This document shows positions 35,867-43,950 of a stretch of 64,000 nt of DNA, piece after piece. Source of the DNA: Nocardiopsis alborubida (GTDB taxonomy: Bacteria; Actinomycetota; Actinomycetes; Streptosporangiales; Streptosporangiaceae). A program made the position numbers and the translations under genes. How positions within the stretch are numbered: the first letter of the stretch is position 1; every line of letters starts with the position of its first letter. The notes beneath the pieces were generated by a model, which saw only the letters and a list, made by a program, of their open reading frames with translations, did no database searches and had not been told where the DNA came from. The stretch is taken from contig NZ_JAAXPG010000024.1 of assembly GCF_012396365.1 (NCBI RefSeq), positions 1-64,000 on the forward strand, read 5' to 3'.

Positions 35867-37360
35867 TCAGGCGGCGAGCTGTCGGCGGAGCCGGTCGATG
35901 ATGGCCTGACGCGCGGGCGGATGCGCGGGCCCTGTCTCCCGCGCGGGCCCTCCCTCCAGCGCGGGAGCGTCATCGGCGGCGGTCGGCCTTCCGGCCACGA
36001 GCGAGCCCAGGATGCGCTCGGTGAGGGCCGGTTCGAGATCGGGAACTCCCTCCCCTGCCAGCTCCTCGCTATCGGGCCCCGCCCCGTTGGACCCCGACCT
36101 GTCGGGCCCCTCCCCTCCCCCGCTCAGCCCGGGCGGCCCGGGCGGTCCGGGCGGTCCGGGCGGGGCCGGTGGGTGCACGAGTGCGTCCGGCACCGGCCGG
36201 CAGGGGCCGCCGCACGCCCGACAGGTACCGCCGGGAACGTTGCGAACGCCGGGGTGATCGGGACAGGTGCGCACCGCCGTGCCTTGGGCGTCCACGTCGA
36301 ACCCCGGCGGACGGGCGAAGGGGTCTCCGTCGTCGGGGCCGCGCTCGTCATCGGGCCTTCGGGGCGCGGGAATCCCCGTCTGCCAGGGCGTCGTGGGCGC
36401 GATCCCCCGCCCCAGGACTCCCGTGAGGAAGGCGCGGGCCTCGGCCGGGCCGCGCAGGCGCAGCATCAGGGCCGGGAACGGACGGCGCAGTCTCCCCGCG
36501 CCCCGGACGAGGGCGGTGAGTTCCTGTTCGGTCAGGCCCGCGTCGCGCAGGCGGAGCAGAGCGCGGGTGAGGGCGGCCCGGTCAGCGCGCGGGTCGTTGA
36601 GGGCGGCGTCGGGGACGTGCCGGAGCAAGGGGTGCCCGTGTGAATGGTGTGCGTTCCGGGGATGTGCGTGCGGGGGACGTCCGTGCGTGCTCGGCCGCGC
36701 GGGTTCGGGCCCTCCTGCTGTGTCCGGGCTCCTCCGGACGGAATCGGGGCGCTCGTCGGAGGAGAGGTGAATGGGATACAGGTGTGTGGGTCGATTCGAC
36801 CCGTCGCCGAGGTCGATTCGAACCGTCGCGGCCTTCCTGATCCGGGGGCGGGTGGCCTCGTCCAGGGGCTCCTCCCCCAGGGCCGCGCGGACGGCGTTGA
36901 TCTCCTCGCGGACCGGTTCGGGGAAGTCCTCGGCGGGGACCAGGAGTTCGAGGACGAGCGGAAGGCGGTCGTGTGAGCGGGTGCGCTCCTTGATGTCCTC
37001 GGCGAAGAAGGCGCGGGTCTGACCGGGGTCGAGCTTGCGGACCAGCCCCGCGGTGACGAGGTCCGCGATGGCGCGCTTGGCCACGGAGAGGCTGAGCAGG
37101 TGACCGGACCGGCTGACCAGGGTGTCCAGGCAGAGGAAGCACCAGCGGCCGTCGAGGTCGGCAGCGCGGGCGATGACCGTGGCGGCGATGAAGGAGCGGG
37201 ATGTGGGGAAGAGTCCGGCCTCGCGGGCTTCGTTGACCCAGATGTCCGGTATGAAACCAATTCCGCGCATTGCCCCGCGGGGGCGTTGGCGCGGGCCGAA
37301 AAAACGGGCCGAATCACGGCGTTCGGTGGTGGCACGGAGAGCGGGGGCGGTAGACTCCAT
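35867..37360 (-). CDS. Winged-helix, replication-initiator-like protein
   Basis: A 497-residue protein. Residues ~30-110 resemble a winged-helix domain (FIPDIWVNEAREAGLFPTSR, LVSRSGHLLSLSVAKRAIAD, LVTAGLVRKLDPGQTRAFF) as seen in plasmid Rep and actinomycete helix-turn-helix proteins. The middle is Pro/His-rich and disordered; residues ~290-345 are helical (RALLRLRDAGLTEQELTALV). Near 400 there is a zinc-like set CPDHPGVRNVPGGTCRACGG, followed by a collagen-like (PGP)n run of GGNCCN triplets. ATG 37360 has GGAAGG about 10 nt upstream. It may derive from an integrated element; a chromosomal DNA-binding role is equally possible. Confidence 0.7.
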   Translation of the reverse strand: MESTAPALRATTERRDSARFFGPRQRPRGAMRGIGFIPDIWVNEAREAGLFPTSRSFIAATVIARAADLDGRWCFLCLDTLVSRSGHLLSLSVAKRAIADLVTAGLVRKLDPGQTRAFFAEDIKERTRSHDRLPLVLELLVPAEDFPEPVREEINAVRAALGEEPLDEATRPRIRKAATVRIDLGDGSNRPTHLYPIHLSSDERPDSVRRSPDTAGGPEPARPSTHGRPPHAHPRNAHHSHGHPLLRHVPDAALNDPRADRAALTRALLRLRDAGLTEQELTALVRGAGRLRRPFPALMLRLRGPAEARAFLTGVLGRGIAPTTPWQTGIPAPRRPDDERGPDDGDPFARPPGFDVDAQGTAVRTCPDHPGVRNVPGGTCRACGGPCRPVPDALVHPPAPPGPPGPPGPPGLSGGGEGPDRSGSNGAGPDSEELAGEGVPDLEPALTERILGSLVAGRPTAADDAPALEGGPARETGPAHPPARQAIIDRLRRQLAA

Positions 37361-37758
37361 GACGAGTCGCCTTCCTGGTTGAAGCAGGTAGGTGGCGCGG
37401 CCGGATGCTTGTTTGCTCAGGCGTCGGCCAAATCCCGGTTCGGTGTTGGTAGCACCGACCGGGATTTTCCTTTTCGGGGAACACGCTAGCGCAGCGAACA
37501 CGAGTTCGCGTAATTTTCCCCCAAGTCCGCACATGCCAGAAGCCCGAACTGTCTGCCTTGCGCGATAATTCACATAGTGCGGTTTTGCTCTTTATTCTCC
37601 GATTGGCACGGAAAAGCACCAGTGCGGGGCAGCCCGGGTTCGGTCGCCACCCCCGCCCCGGTCGGTGCCGCGCTCCGGACTCGGCCGGGTGGGCCGCGCG
37701 GACGCCACCGGCACCGGCCGGGACCGCCTGGGCCGAGCTTCACACGCCGTACACGACG
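37361..37758. other. Leader of the Rep-like gene, noncoding
   Basis: 398 bp with no gene seen. It contains the hairpin at 37431-37466 and an AT-richer stretch (about 37555-37615, ATAATTCACATAGTG region) that is the likely promoter zone for the leftward Rep-like gene. Confidence 0.5.
37431..37475 (+). terminator. Hairpin with T-rich tail in the Rep-like leader
   Basis: AATCCCGGT-(T)-CGGTG, 7-nt loop, CACCG-ACCGGGATT: a 14-bp stem with one bulge followed by TTTCCTTTT on the plus strand. On the plus strand it has the shape of an intrinsic terminator although no plus-strand gene precedes it; on the minus strand it lies in the Rep-like 5' leader about 70 nt before the start. It may end an antisense RNA or be a protein-binding dyad. 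Confidence 0.5.
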
Positions 37759-37796
37759 AAGCCCCCGTGCCCGGGAGAGGCCGGGTACGGGGGCTT
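37759..37796. terminator. Strong hairpin after the cold-shock gene
   Basis: 16-bp arms (37759-37774 and 37781-37796, AAGCCCCCGT... / ...ACGGGGGCTT) with one G-T pair and a 6-nt loop, 29 nt past the csp stop. Clear factor-independent terminator for the leftward csp transcript. Confidence 0.85.
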
Positions 37797-37824
37797 CGCG
37801 AGCTTCAGCTCGGGCGGGCCTTGC

Positions 37825-38037
37825 CTATCCTTCCACCTGAACCTTGTCTGCCTGCATCCCCTTCTGACCCTGGACAGCTTCGAAGCTGACCCTCTGGCCT
37901 TCCTGCAACGACTTGAAGCCGGTGCCCTCGATCGCCCTGAAATGAACGAAAAGGTCGGGACCGGACTCCGGTGTGATGAAGCCGTACCCCTTCTCGTCGT
38001 TGAACCACTTCACTGTGCCGGTCTGGCGCTCAGCCAC
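37825..38037 (-). CDS. csp: Cold-shock domain protein
   Basis: A 70-residue CspA-family RNA chaperone: [16 protein letters not shown] (RNP1), DLFVHF (RNP2) and [20 protein letters not shown]. It binds single-stranded RNA and DNA and melts structure during cold or growth transitions. GTG 38037 with GGGGAAG about 5 nt upstream is chosen over ATG 38070, which would add 11 residues unusual for the family. Strong terminator downstream; the 5' leader is long. Confidence 0.95.
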   Translation of the reverse strand: MAERQTGTVKWFNDEKGYGFITPESGPDLFVHFRAIEGTGFKSLQEGQRVSFEAVQGQKGMQADKVQVEG

Positions 38038-38352
38038 GTGTCTTCCCCATCGGTAGTAGGCGGTTGCCATCAGCGAACCCCAAAAATCATGGCATGGGAT
38101 CGCCTCGGAAAGACGCAGAAACGGCCGGAAACACCCGACTTCGCGAACCCTGCCCCGGGCACGCTGCGGCTTCACGCTCCAGGGCGCCCCGTGTACTCGC
38201 GGAGTCGGGCTGCCGCCGTCCGTTCCGCACGGAACCCGGACGAGGCCGGCACCTGTGCGGGCGCCGGTCTCTTCCGTTGTTTCCCTGCTGGCCCGACCGC
38301 GACATGGCTACCTTGTCCGGGTCCTGTCTCCTGAGCCGCGAGGACCGCAACC
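38038..38352. other. Divergent promoter region of csp and methyltransferase
   Basis: 315 bp, no gene seen. It should contain a long 5' untranslated leader for the cold-shock gene, as is usual for this family, and the promoter of the methyltransferase. I could not pick reliable promoter boxes. Confidence 0.45.
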
Positions 38353-39012
38353 ATGGCCGACCCGACCACGGACATCCCCTCCTACTGGGACCGCTACGCC
38401 CGAGGCGTCACCCCACAGGGCCCGGAGGAAGCGCTGGCCACCGCTCTGGAGTGGACCCAGTACCCGGGACACGGGCCCGGATTCGAACTGCTGGGGGAAC
38501 CCGCCTCCGCGTTGGAGCTGGGGTTCGGGCAGGGGGCGGCCGTCGCCGCGCTCGCCGCCCGGGGCGCGAAGGCCGCGGGGGTGGACGTGTCACCGGTGGC
38601 GGTGGAGCGGGCCCGCCACCAGTGGGGACATCTGGACGCCGAGTTCCATCACGCGGACGTGGTCGAGTTCCTGGCGGGCACCGGTCAGCGGTGGGACGCC
38701 GTCTACTCGGTGTGGGGCGCGGCCTGGTTCACCGATCCCGACGTGCTGTTCCCGCTGGTGCACGACCGTCTGGAATCCGGTGGAAGGTTCGTGTTCTCCT
38801 GCGCGCCTGCGGTTCCCGGGTCGTACGGGGTGCAGGGCATGTACGGAGGCGGGTTCACAGGCCGCCGGGTGTGGGTGTACCGGTGGGCCTACGAGCCCGC
38901 GGTGTGGAAGGAGATTCTGGTTGGTCACGGGTTCCGTGAGGTGCGCGTGTGGGAGGAGTTGGCCCCGGAGGCCGACCATGTGGGAACCCTGGTCGGAACC
39001 GCTTCCCGCTGA
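38353..39012 (+). CDS. SAM-dependent methyltransferase
   Basis: A 219-residue class I methyltransferase: ALELGFGQGAAVAALAARGA (motif I), AGVDVSPVAVERARHQW, WDAVYSVWGAAWFTDPDVLF and a late RVFVYRW/VWVYRWAYEP strand. The N-terminus PSYWDRYARG is typical of small-molecule methyltransferases near secondary metabolism. GAGGA lies 8 nt before the ATG. Substrate unknown; no obvious operon. Confidence 0.88.
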   Translation: MADPTTDIPSYWDRYARGVTPQGPEEALATALEWTQYPGHGPGFELLGEPASALELGFGQGAAVAALAARGAKAAGVDVSPVAVERARHQWGHLDAEFHHADVVEFLAGTGQRWDAVYSVWGAAWFTDPDVLFPLVHDRLESGGRFVFSCAPAVPGSYGVQGMYGGGFTGRRVWVYRWAYEPAVWKEILVGHGFREVRVWEELAPEADHVGTLVGTASR

Positions 39013-39517
39013 GTTCCCGTGCCGCCGCCGGAACAGCCCACGCTGGCAACGACGTCGACCGTCCGGCGACCGGCCTCCGGCCACTCCACGCCCCTGGACC
39101 ACCGTCGGCACACGGAAATACATTTCGGGAATCTTCTATTTTTTCACCTATAGTGCATTTGCCATCTCCATATCACGAATCTTTTTGCGTGTGGACAGTT
39201 TTTTAAACATTGGCCGAAACGGGACCAAGGGGATTGCGTACCCCCATCCTCGGGCATCCCAACGGAAGCGGCGCGCGAGGTCGAGAAAGGCGAAAATTCC
39301 GCGATTCCACTGAGAAATGGCGGAACACCGTCGTGCCCGCCCCGTTCAGCGGATTCCTTTCCGGAAGAGGCAAGGGGGCAGCGGCCGGTGTCCGGGCTGC
39401 TGAAGTTCCCCGCGTTCAGCGTCGCCCCACAGGTACACCGGTCGCCCCCGGACCAGCCGTGCCACAGGTGTTCCTGACAGTTCAGCGCAATACCCCGAAT
39501 GAACGGAGACGATCAAC
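39013..39517. other. Long AT-rich leader before the tectonin gene
   Basis: 505 bp without a gene. About 39110-39215 is strikingly AT-rich for this genome (TTTTTTCACCTATAGTG, TTTTTTAAACATTGG) and contains TATAGT at 39149-39154. It ends with GGAG about 9 nt before ATG 39518. Likely acquired or strongly regulated promoter DNA. Confidence 0.55.
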
Positions 39518-39982
39518 ATGGCGCACTGGAAGCAGATCTCCGGAGCCCTGACCAGGATCTCGGCAGGCTCCCGCACCAACGTGTGGGGCGTCAACGCCAG
39601 CGGATCCATCTACCGCTACACCAACGACGACGCCAACCCCTGGGTCAAGATCCCCGGAGGACTCACCGACATCAGCGCCGCCGCAGACGGCACCGTCTGG
39701 GGCGTCAACGCCAACAACAACATCTACCGCTACACCGGCGACCAGGGCTCCTCCCACTGGAAGCAGATCCCCAGAGCCCTCACGAGGATCTCGGCAGGGT
39801 CCCGCACCAACGTGTGGGGCGTCAACGCCAGCGGATCCATCTACCGCTACACCAACGACGACGCCAACCCCTGGGTCAACATTCCCGGGGGGCTGACCGA
39901 CATCAGCGCCGCCGCAGACGGCACCGTCTGGGGCGTCAACGCCAACAACAACATCTACCGCTACACCGGCGACCAGCCCTGA
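39518..39982 (+). CDS. Tectonin-repeat beta-propeller protein
   Basis: A 154-residue protein made only of four tectonin-like blades of ~38 residues: two alternating types, WKQISGALTRISAGSRTNVW GVNASGSIYRYT and WVKIPGGLTDISAAADGTVW GVNANNNIYRYT. Each has the family's core VWGVN..G.IYRYT. Tectonins bind lipopolysaccharide, N-glycans or other sugars and often act in innate recognition or as lectins. No signal peptide, and four blades would not close a six- or seven-blade ring alone, so oligomerisation is likely. The two halves come from a recent tandem duplication. Confidence 0.88.
   Translation: MAHWKQISGALTRISAGSRTNVWGVNASGSIYRYTNDDANPWVKIPGGLTDISAAADGTVWGVNANNNIYRYTGDQGSSHWKQIPRALTRISAGSRTNVWGVNASGSIYRYTNDDANPWVNIPGGLTDISAAADGTVWGVNANNNIYRYTGDQP
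39524..39980 (+). repeat. 231-bp tandem duplication inside the tectonin gene
   Basis: Unit 1 (39524-39754) and unit 2 (39755-39980, last codons lost at the stop) are near-identical at the DNA level with an exact 231-bp (77-codon) period; only a handful of base changes are seen, mostly in the first 60 bp of each unit. The high identity shows the duplication is recent or kept by gene conversion. Confidence 0.92.
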
Positions 39983-40004
39983 TCCGGGTCCGCAGCAGGT
40001 GAGG

Positions 40005-40034
40005 GCCTCCCGCGTCGACGGAGTCGCGGGAGGC
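40005..40034 (+). terminator. Hairpin after the tectonin gene
   Basis: GCCTCCCGCG / CGCGGGAGGC, perfect 10-bp arms with a 10-nt loop, 23 nt past the stop, followed by CTCCCCGTTTG. Confidence 0.65.
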
Positions 40035-40104
40035 TCCCCGTTTGCCTCGTCCTGTGGAACGGGGTGCCCACACCCAGCGAACACACGCCCAGCGAACAGA
40101 TGAG

Positions 40105-40139
40105 ACCGGCCCCGCCCACCACGCCTGGGCGGGGCCGGT
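40105..40139. terminator. Perfect 14-bp hairpin between convergent genes
   Basis: ACCGGCCCCGCCCA (40105-40118) and TGGGCGGGGCCGGT (40126-40139) with a 7-nt loop, 13 bp from the DUF397 stop. Serves as terminator for the leftward XRE-DUF397 operon and probably for both directions. Confidence 0.8.
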
Positions 40140-40152
40140 TCGCGCTGTGCCT

Positions 40153-40323
40153 CTACTGGACGCGCACCGCCGCGAGCAGGGCGGTCCACTCGTGCGCCGG
40201 GGCGGACAAACGACCCAGCTGCCGGTTCTGGGTGTCGCGGATGCTGGTGACTACACCCTCGCGCACCTCCACACATGCCCCCTGGTTCCCGCTGTAGCTG
40301 GACTTGTGCCAGTCAGGCTTCAC
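40153..40323 (-). CDS. DUF397 protein (second copy)
   Basis: A 56-residue DUF397 protein: start VKPDWHKSSYSGNQGACVEV, RDTQNRQLGRLSAPAHEWTA, typical KSSYS..N..CVEV...RDTK pattern. GTG start with GAAGGG 7 nt upstream. Begins 3 nt after the stop of the first DUF397 gene. DUF397 proteins pair with XRE/DUF5753 regulators in actinomycetes (WhiJ-type and similar systems) and are thought to act as small antagonists. Here two copies follow one regulator. Confidence 0.9.
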   Translation of the reverse strand: MKPDWHKSSYSGNQGACVEVREGVVTSIRDTQNRQLGRLSAPAHEWTALLAAVRVQ

Positions 40324-40326
40324 GGC

Positions 40327-40500
40327 TCATCCCTTCGTGACAGCGAGAACGGCGGCCCACTCCTGACGAGCGAACGTTAGGTACCCCTGGTTCCGGTTCT
40401 GAGTGTCACGAACGTCCGAACCAGCCCCGTGCTCGCGGATCTCAACGCAGTTGCCCCCGTTGGCGCTGTAGCTGGACTTATGCCATTCGGTGGTGTTCAT
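40327..40500 (-). CDS. DUF397 protein (first copy)
   Basis: A 57-residue DUF397 protein: NTTEWHKSSYSANGGNCVEI, RDTQNRNQGYLTFARQEWAA. Its ATG overlaps the TGA of the XRE gene (ATGA), so it is translationally coupled to it. Only moderately like the next copy outside the KSSYS and RDTQNR motifs, so the pair is not a fresh duplicate. Confidence 0.93.
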   Translation of the reverse strand: MNTTEWHKSSYSANGGNCVEIREHGAGSDVRDTQNRNQGYLTFARQEWAAVLAVTKG

Positions 40501-41258
40501 GTGAGCTTCCTCAGTACATCGAGCGAGAGTGCAAGTGGCAGGGAGGCTGCCAGCGCGGTGGTGGCTTGACCGGACAGCCTGTCGTACGTGCTGTCCTCGT
40601 GGATCACGTTACCGTCAGCGTGATCGCTGACGACCGCGAGTTCCCCTGATTCCAGGCGGAAGAGCATCAACGGAGCCGAAGGGCCGAGGAGCGTCGTTCC
40701 CTCAGGCACAAGGTGCACCGCAACCCGCCCCGTTTCAACCCACTCGATGAGGTACGGCACCTGTGCCCGACGAAGGGCTTCAGAGAGGCCGGATACGGCC
40801 GTAACAGGGAAGACAGCCGTCACTTCAAGATCAGGCAGCTCCTTCAGCCTGCCGGTTCGCAGAGCCACCAAACGATCGATCTCCTTCGCCGTCGCGAGCG
40901 GTTGTGCCGTCCGGAACACACCACGAGCGACCTCCGGACACTGCAACAGGCCCGGAACAAGAGCAGGTGCCACAATGCTGAGCTGCCTCGCGGCGCGCTC
41001 TATGGCTTCCAGATCCCGGGCCCACTCGGGCAGAGCATGTCCACTTGTGACCTGACGCCATGCAGAGATCAACTTCCCGTCGGCACGAAGTTCCTTGTCC
41101 AGTTTCTCCGCAAGAGGTCGATGCGGAAGGGATTGCCCGTTCACCCAGCGGGACACCGAGGCGGCAGAGCAGCCTATCCGGGTAGCCAGTTGATCCTGGG
41201 TGAGGCCTTGCAAATCGCGGAAGGCCTTAATGAGTTCACGAAACGGGGGGTCGCTCAT
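40497..41258 (-). CDS. XRE regulator with DUF5753 domain
   Basis: A 253-residue regulator. Residues ~8-65: HTH_31/XRE (FRELIKAFRDLQGLTQDQLA, GCSAASVSRWVNGQSLP). Residues ~85-250: DUF5753 (IVAPALVPGLLQCPEVARGV, VALRTGRLKE, VPYLIEWVETGRVAVHLVPE, YDRLSGQATTALAAS). These proteins control development and antibiotic production with DUF397 partners. TAATAT ends 7 nt before the ATG; no Shine-Dalgarno sequence. Divergent from the ATPase gene at 41494. Confidence 0.95.
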   Translation of the reverse strand: MSDPPFRELIKAFRDLQGLTQDQLATRIGCSAASVSRWVNGQSLPHRPLAEKLDKELRADGKLISAWRQVTSGHALPEWARDLEAIERAARQLSIVAPALVPGLLQCPEVARGVFRTAQPLATAKEIDRLVALRTGRLKELPDLEVTAVFPVTAVSGLSEALRRAQVPYLIEWVETGRVAVHLVPEGTTLLGPSAPLMLFRLESGELAVVSDHADGNVIHEDSTYDRLSGQATTALAASLPLALSLDVLRKLT

Positions 41259-41265
41259 GCTCGGA

Positions 41266-41271
41266 ATATTA
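41266..41271 (-). promoter_or_regulatory. -10 box TAATAT, leaderless XRE/DUF5753 gene
   Basis: On the minus strand TAATAT is followed by 7 nt and the ATG at 41258. A near-consensus -10 with leaderless spacing. Confidence 0.5.
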
Positions 41272-41493
41272 CGCGGAGCTTCCGAGGCCTGTCTGGCCTT
41301 TTCGCAAGTTCTTCAGGTAGTGGCGTGAGTAGAGCACGAAAGACCAAGGTTATGACTCGAAAGCCCGGTGCAACCGTGAGGTGGCCAGGGAGCACAAGCA
41401 CGTGATGGCAGCGAAAAGCCCCGGAGACCGAAGTAGAGAGCGGTCGCCGAGGCCATATGCCTCACCTGTCCGCAAAGAGAAAAGGTGAGACCA

Positions 41494-41943
41494 ATGAAGT
41501 CTACCGCTCCGCCCCTCCCACTTCCACGCCGATTGTGCTGAACCTTCACCAAATCAGGCATTCTGCTCGGTCCCAACCTCGGTCGCGTCAAGGTCGCCCG
41601 CCGCTGGGCCGCCCAAGCCACCCGCTCCCGCCCCGGCCTGGCCGAACCGGTCGGCATCGCCGTGTCGGAAATGGTCACGAACGCGCTGCGTCACTCGGCG
41701 TCCGGACTTTCCCACGGCACCATCCGCGTGGAGATCGAACGCACCCCGCGCCACCTCGAACTCCGCGTCACCGACAACGGACCCCGCCCAGGCGAGAAAC
41801 CCACGTTCCCGAGCGTGCCCGACCCCGAACCCCTGCGCCCCAGCAGCAACGGCCTACGCCTGGTCGAAGCCCTGTGCTCCTACTGGGACTGGAAGCAGCA
41901 CTCCTGCGGCGCGATCACCGTCCGCGCCGTCTTCCCCTGGTAA
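41494..41943 (+). pseudogene. HATPase (RsbW-like) gene with in-frame TGA
   Basis: ATG 41494 has GGTGAG 5 nt upstream and opens MKSTAPPLPLPRRLC, then TGA at 41539-41541, then continues in the same frame with TFTKSGILLGPNLGRVKVAR and a good anti-sigma-type ATPase: VSEMVTNALRHS (N box), LRVTDNGPRP (G1), NGLRLVEALCSYW (G2) to a stop at 41943. No standard start codon lies between the TGA and GTG 41662, which would remove a conserved helix. Relatives of this kind sit next to XRE/DUF397 operons. Either a nonsense mutation (e.g. TGG to TGA), a sequencing error, or readthrough. Confidence 0.7.
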
Positions 41944-42339
41944 CCCGCACCTCGCTGTGAGCGCTCAGCGCTCCATGCTCCGCACCACCCGACCTGCCCC
42001 CGTGCCGGTGCGGACAGGCCGACGCGAAGAGCACCGGCCCGAAGCCCCGCCCTCCCCTTCCCCGGGGAGGCGGGGACGCCCCACCAAACACGCACAGAAC
42101 ACAGAACGCAGAACACCGGACACGGAAAGCCCCTCATGCCCGACTACCGCTACCTCCTCGACGGCCGCGTCGGAGTGAGAGCCCTTGGGCGACCTCACGA
42201 ACACGCGAAACGACCACCGCCTCACCAGGCGGGGAACCCGAGACGCCGATCGGCACACGGTGCCGGGCGGTGGGGAACAGGACCGACATGGGCCTTGCCC
42301 CCACCGCGAACCTCACAGGCCCCTTGCGACGTGCTAGCC
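41944..42339. other. Intergenic region, no clear gene
   Basis: 396 bp between the HATPase frame and the convergent TetR stop. An ATG at 42136 begins PDYRYLLDGRVGVRALGR, which looks protein-like for about 18 codons and then becomes random, so it may be a gene stub. A small hairpin CCGCCT-CACC-AGGCGG (42217-42232) could end either flanking transcript. Confidence 0.4.
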
Positions 42340-42996
42340 CTAGCTCCGCGACTCCTCGGCGGCCTCAGGGTCTCCAGCCGCCCCCTTGACGGCTTTTTCG
42401 GAAGGCGGATAGGCGTCGCGCAGACGTTGCACGGTAGCCGTCACGACGGCGCGGACGTCCGTCTCCTGCAACGGGGCGGAGAACAGCGCCGAACTGAACG
42501 AGAGACCCTCGATCAGGGCGAACAGCAGGAGCGCCTCGCGGTGCAGCGCCTCCTCGTCGACAACACGGTCGGCCAGCGCTTCGCGCAGCAGCGAGCGGAT
42601 CAGCTCCTCGGCCGCGAGGGACGTCGCGGCGATGTCGGCCGCGAGCTCCGGGTCCGTGCGCGCCATGACACGGTATTCGACCAGGGCGATGTTCTCCCGG
42701 TGCTCCTGATCGCTGGTCGGCGTGGCGAAGGCGATCACATCCGCGATTCGCGCCACCGGGTCGTCGGACATCCTCGCGTCGCGGCGCGCGGCGCGCTGCA
42801 TGAGGACGCCCAGCGTGAAGCGCATGACCTCGCGGACGGTGTCACCGAAGTAGTGCCGGATGCTCCCGATGGCCAGGCCGGTGCGTGCGGAGATCCGGGT
42901 GAGGGTCACCGAGCGGATCCCGTGCTCGGCGATCTCGTCGATCACGGCGTCGGCGACCTGCTCCCGGCGGGCATCCGGGTCGACTCTCTTGGGCAT
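42340..42996 (-). CDS. TetR-family regulator
   Basis: A 218-residue TetR repressor with HTH at ~10-55 (REQVADAVIDEIAEHGIRSV, TGLAIGSIRHYFGDTVREVM) and a C-terminal domain of the BetI/TetR_C_6 type. On the minus strand TAGGAT (43008-43003) ends 6 nt before the ATG, so it is probably leaderless. Divergent from the 43110 membrane protein and 43951 peptidase; two dyads in between are its likely sites. Confidence 0.93.
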   Translation of the reverse strand: MPKRVDPDARREQVADAVIDEIAEHGIRSVTLTRISARTGLAIGSIRHYFGDTVREVMRFTLGVLMQRAARRDARMSDDPVARIADVIAFATPTSDQEHRENIALVEYRVMARTDPELAADIAATSLAAEELIRSLLREALADRVVDEEALHREALLLFALIEGLSFSSALFSAPLQETDVRAVVTATVQRLRDAYPPSEKAVKGAAGDPEAAEESRS

Positions 42997-43016
42997 GACA
43001 CCATCCTAGTCATTTT

Positions 43017-43057
43017 TTGGCATGCGTGTGCTACTTTATTTGGCATGAGGATGCTAA
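43017..43057. promoter_or_regulatory. Two TTGGCAT-N4-RTGCTAM dyads
   Basis: TTGGCAT-GCGT-GTGCTAC at 43017-43034 and TTGGCAT-GAGG-ATGCTAA at 43040-43057 are two copies of one imperfect palindrome, 23 bp apart start to start, in an AT-rich gap just upstream of the TetR -10. Likely operators for the TetR protein. Confidence 0.65.
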
Positions 43058-43109
43058 ATAGGTCCCGTGGCGGTGTTCCCTCCCGTCCCGGCCCCGGACA
43101 GGACCAGAC

Positions 43110-43826
43110 GTGAGCAGCTGGCACGACCCCTGGAACGGTGCGGCGCGGAAGAGGCCTCACGACGACGGCCGGATCGACGGCTTCGACGGGCTCGAAGGTC
43201 TCGACGGGGACGCGGGAACATGGTCGACGCCCGCTCCGGATCCGGGAGCGCCGTTGCCACCGTTCCGCCGCTCCCTCTCGCTGCAACGCACGCGCTTCGC
43301 GATCGACCTTCCCGACGCGTCGACGGCGACGGTCGACGTCGACCACCTGTCGGGCCGAGCCTCGCTCTACAGGGACGCCCGGCACGTGCGGACCTGCGAC
43401 ATGCCGGTCCGGTTCCCTCTCGGATCGGACGGCATCGAGGTCGCCGCGAGCAGGTACGGCATGCAGCGGATCCACCTGATCAGCGCGGACGGTAGCCAAC
43501 GACGCCTCGATCCCGCACCGGGGACGCCCGAGCACCGGCGCGCTCAACTCTCCCGGCAACACCCCAGGATCGGGCGCGCCCTGGCCGCCGGCGCCGTCAT
43601 CGTGCTGACGGTCAATCTGATCCTCCTCGCGCCGCAGCTACTCGAACTGGTCACCCACCTGCCGCTCTGGGCGGATCGCTTCACCCCGTTCGTCTCGCCC
43701 GTCGACCTGCCGACATGGGCGAACACGGCGCTCACCATCACCGCGGGCCTCGCGGGGACCGAACGAGCGCTCACCTTCCGCCATCACCGGCTCCTGGACG
43801 CCGAGACCGAGGGGATCGGGAGCTGA
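43110..43826 (+). CDS. Hypothetical membrane protein
   Basis: A 238-residue protein starting at GTG 43110 (AGGA about 7 nt upstream). The first ~35 residues are Gly/Asp-rich (GRIDGFDGLEGLDGDAG); residues ~55-135 form a soluble beta-rich domain; one strong membrane helix at ~155-178 (ALAAGAVIVLTVNLILLAPQL) and a second weaker one near 205-222. Family not recognised. Same direction as the peptidase gene 124 bp downstream; both likely under the divergent TetR. Confidence 0.65.
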   Translation: MSSWHDPWNGAARKRPHDDGRIDGFDGLEGLDGDAGTWSTPAPDPGAPLPPFRRSLSLQRTRFAIDLPDASTATVDVDHLSGRASLYRDARHVRTCDMPVRFPLGSDGIEVAASRYGMQRIHLISADGSQRRLDPAPGTPEHRRAQLSRQHPRIGRALAAGAVIVLTVNLILLAPQLLELVTHLPLWADRFTPFVSPVDLPTWANTALTITAGLAGTERALTFRHHRLLDAETEGIGS

Positions 43827-43950
43827 CATCCCCGCACCAACCGGTCAGGGTCGCTGCCTGATCGAGCATCTCAGCGCGCTCGACCAAGAACACCCCGTCA
43901 ACCGCCGCCGCACCCTCGTACACGACTGCGGCTCGACAAAGGAGAAACGC

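Noticed and set aside
36120-36170. GGCGGTCCG-type short tandem repeats as a regulatory repeat
   Set aside because: They encode the PGP run of the Rep-like protein in frame, so coding constraint explains them.
36795-36830. TCGATTCGAACC-like sequence as part of a tRNA T-arm
   Set aside because: No acceptor or anticodon stems can be formed around it, and it lies inside the coding region of the Rep-like gene.
39524-39980. Repeats in the tectonin region as a possible CRISPR array
   Set aside because: Only two long units with a 231-bp period, coding and without spacers; explained by gene-internal duplication.
42136-42300. ATG 42136 (PDYRYLLDGRVGVRALG) as a gene start
   Set aside because: Protein-like for under 20 codons, no ribosome site, and it then runs antisense into the TetR gene.
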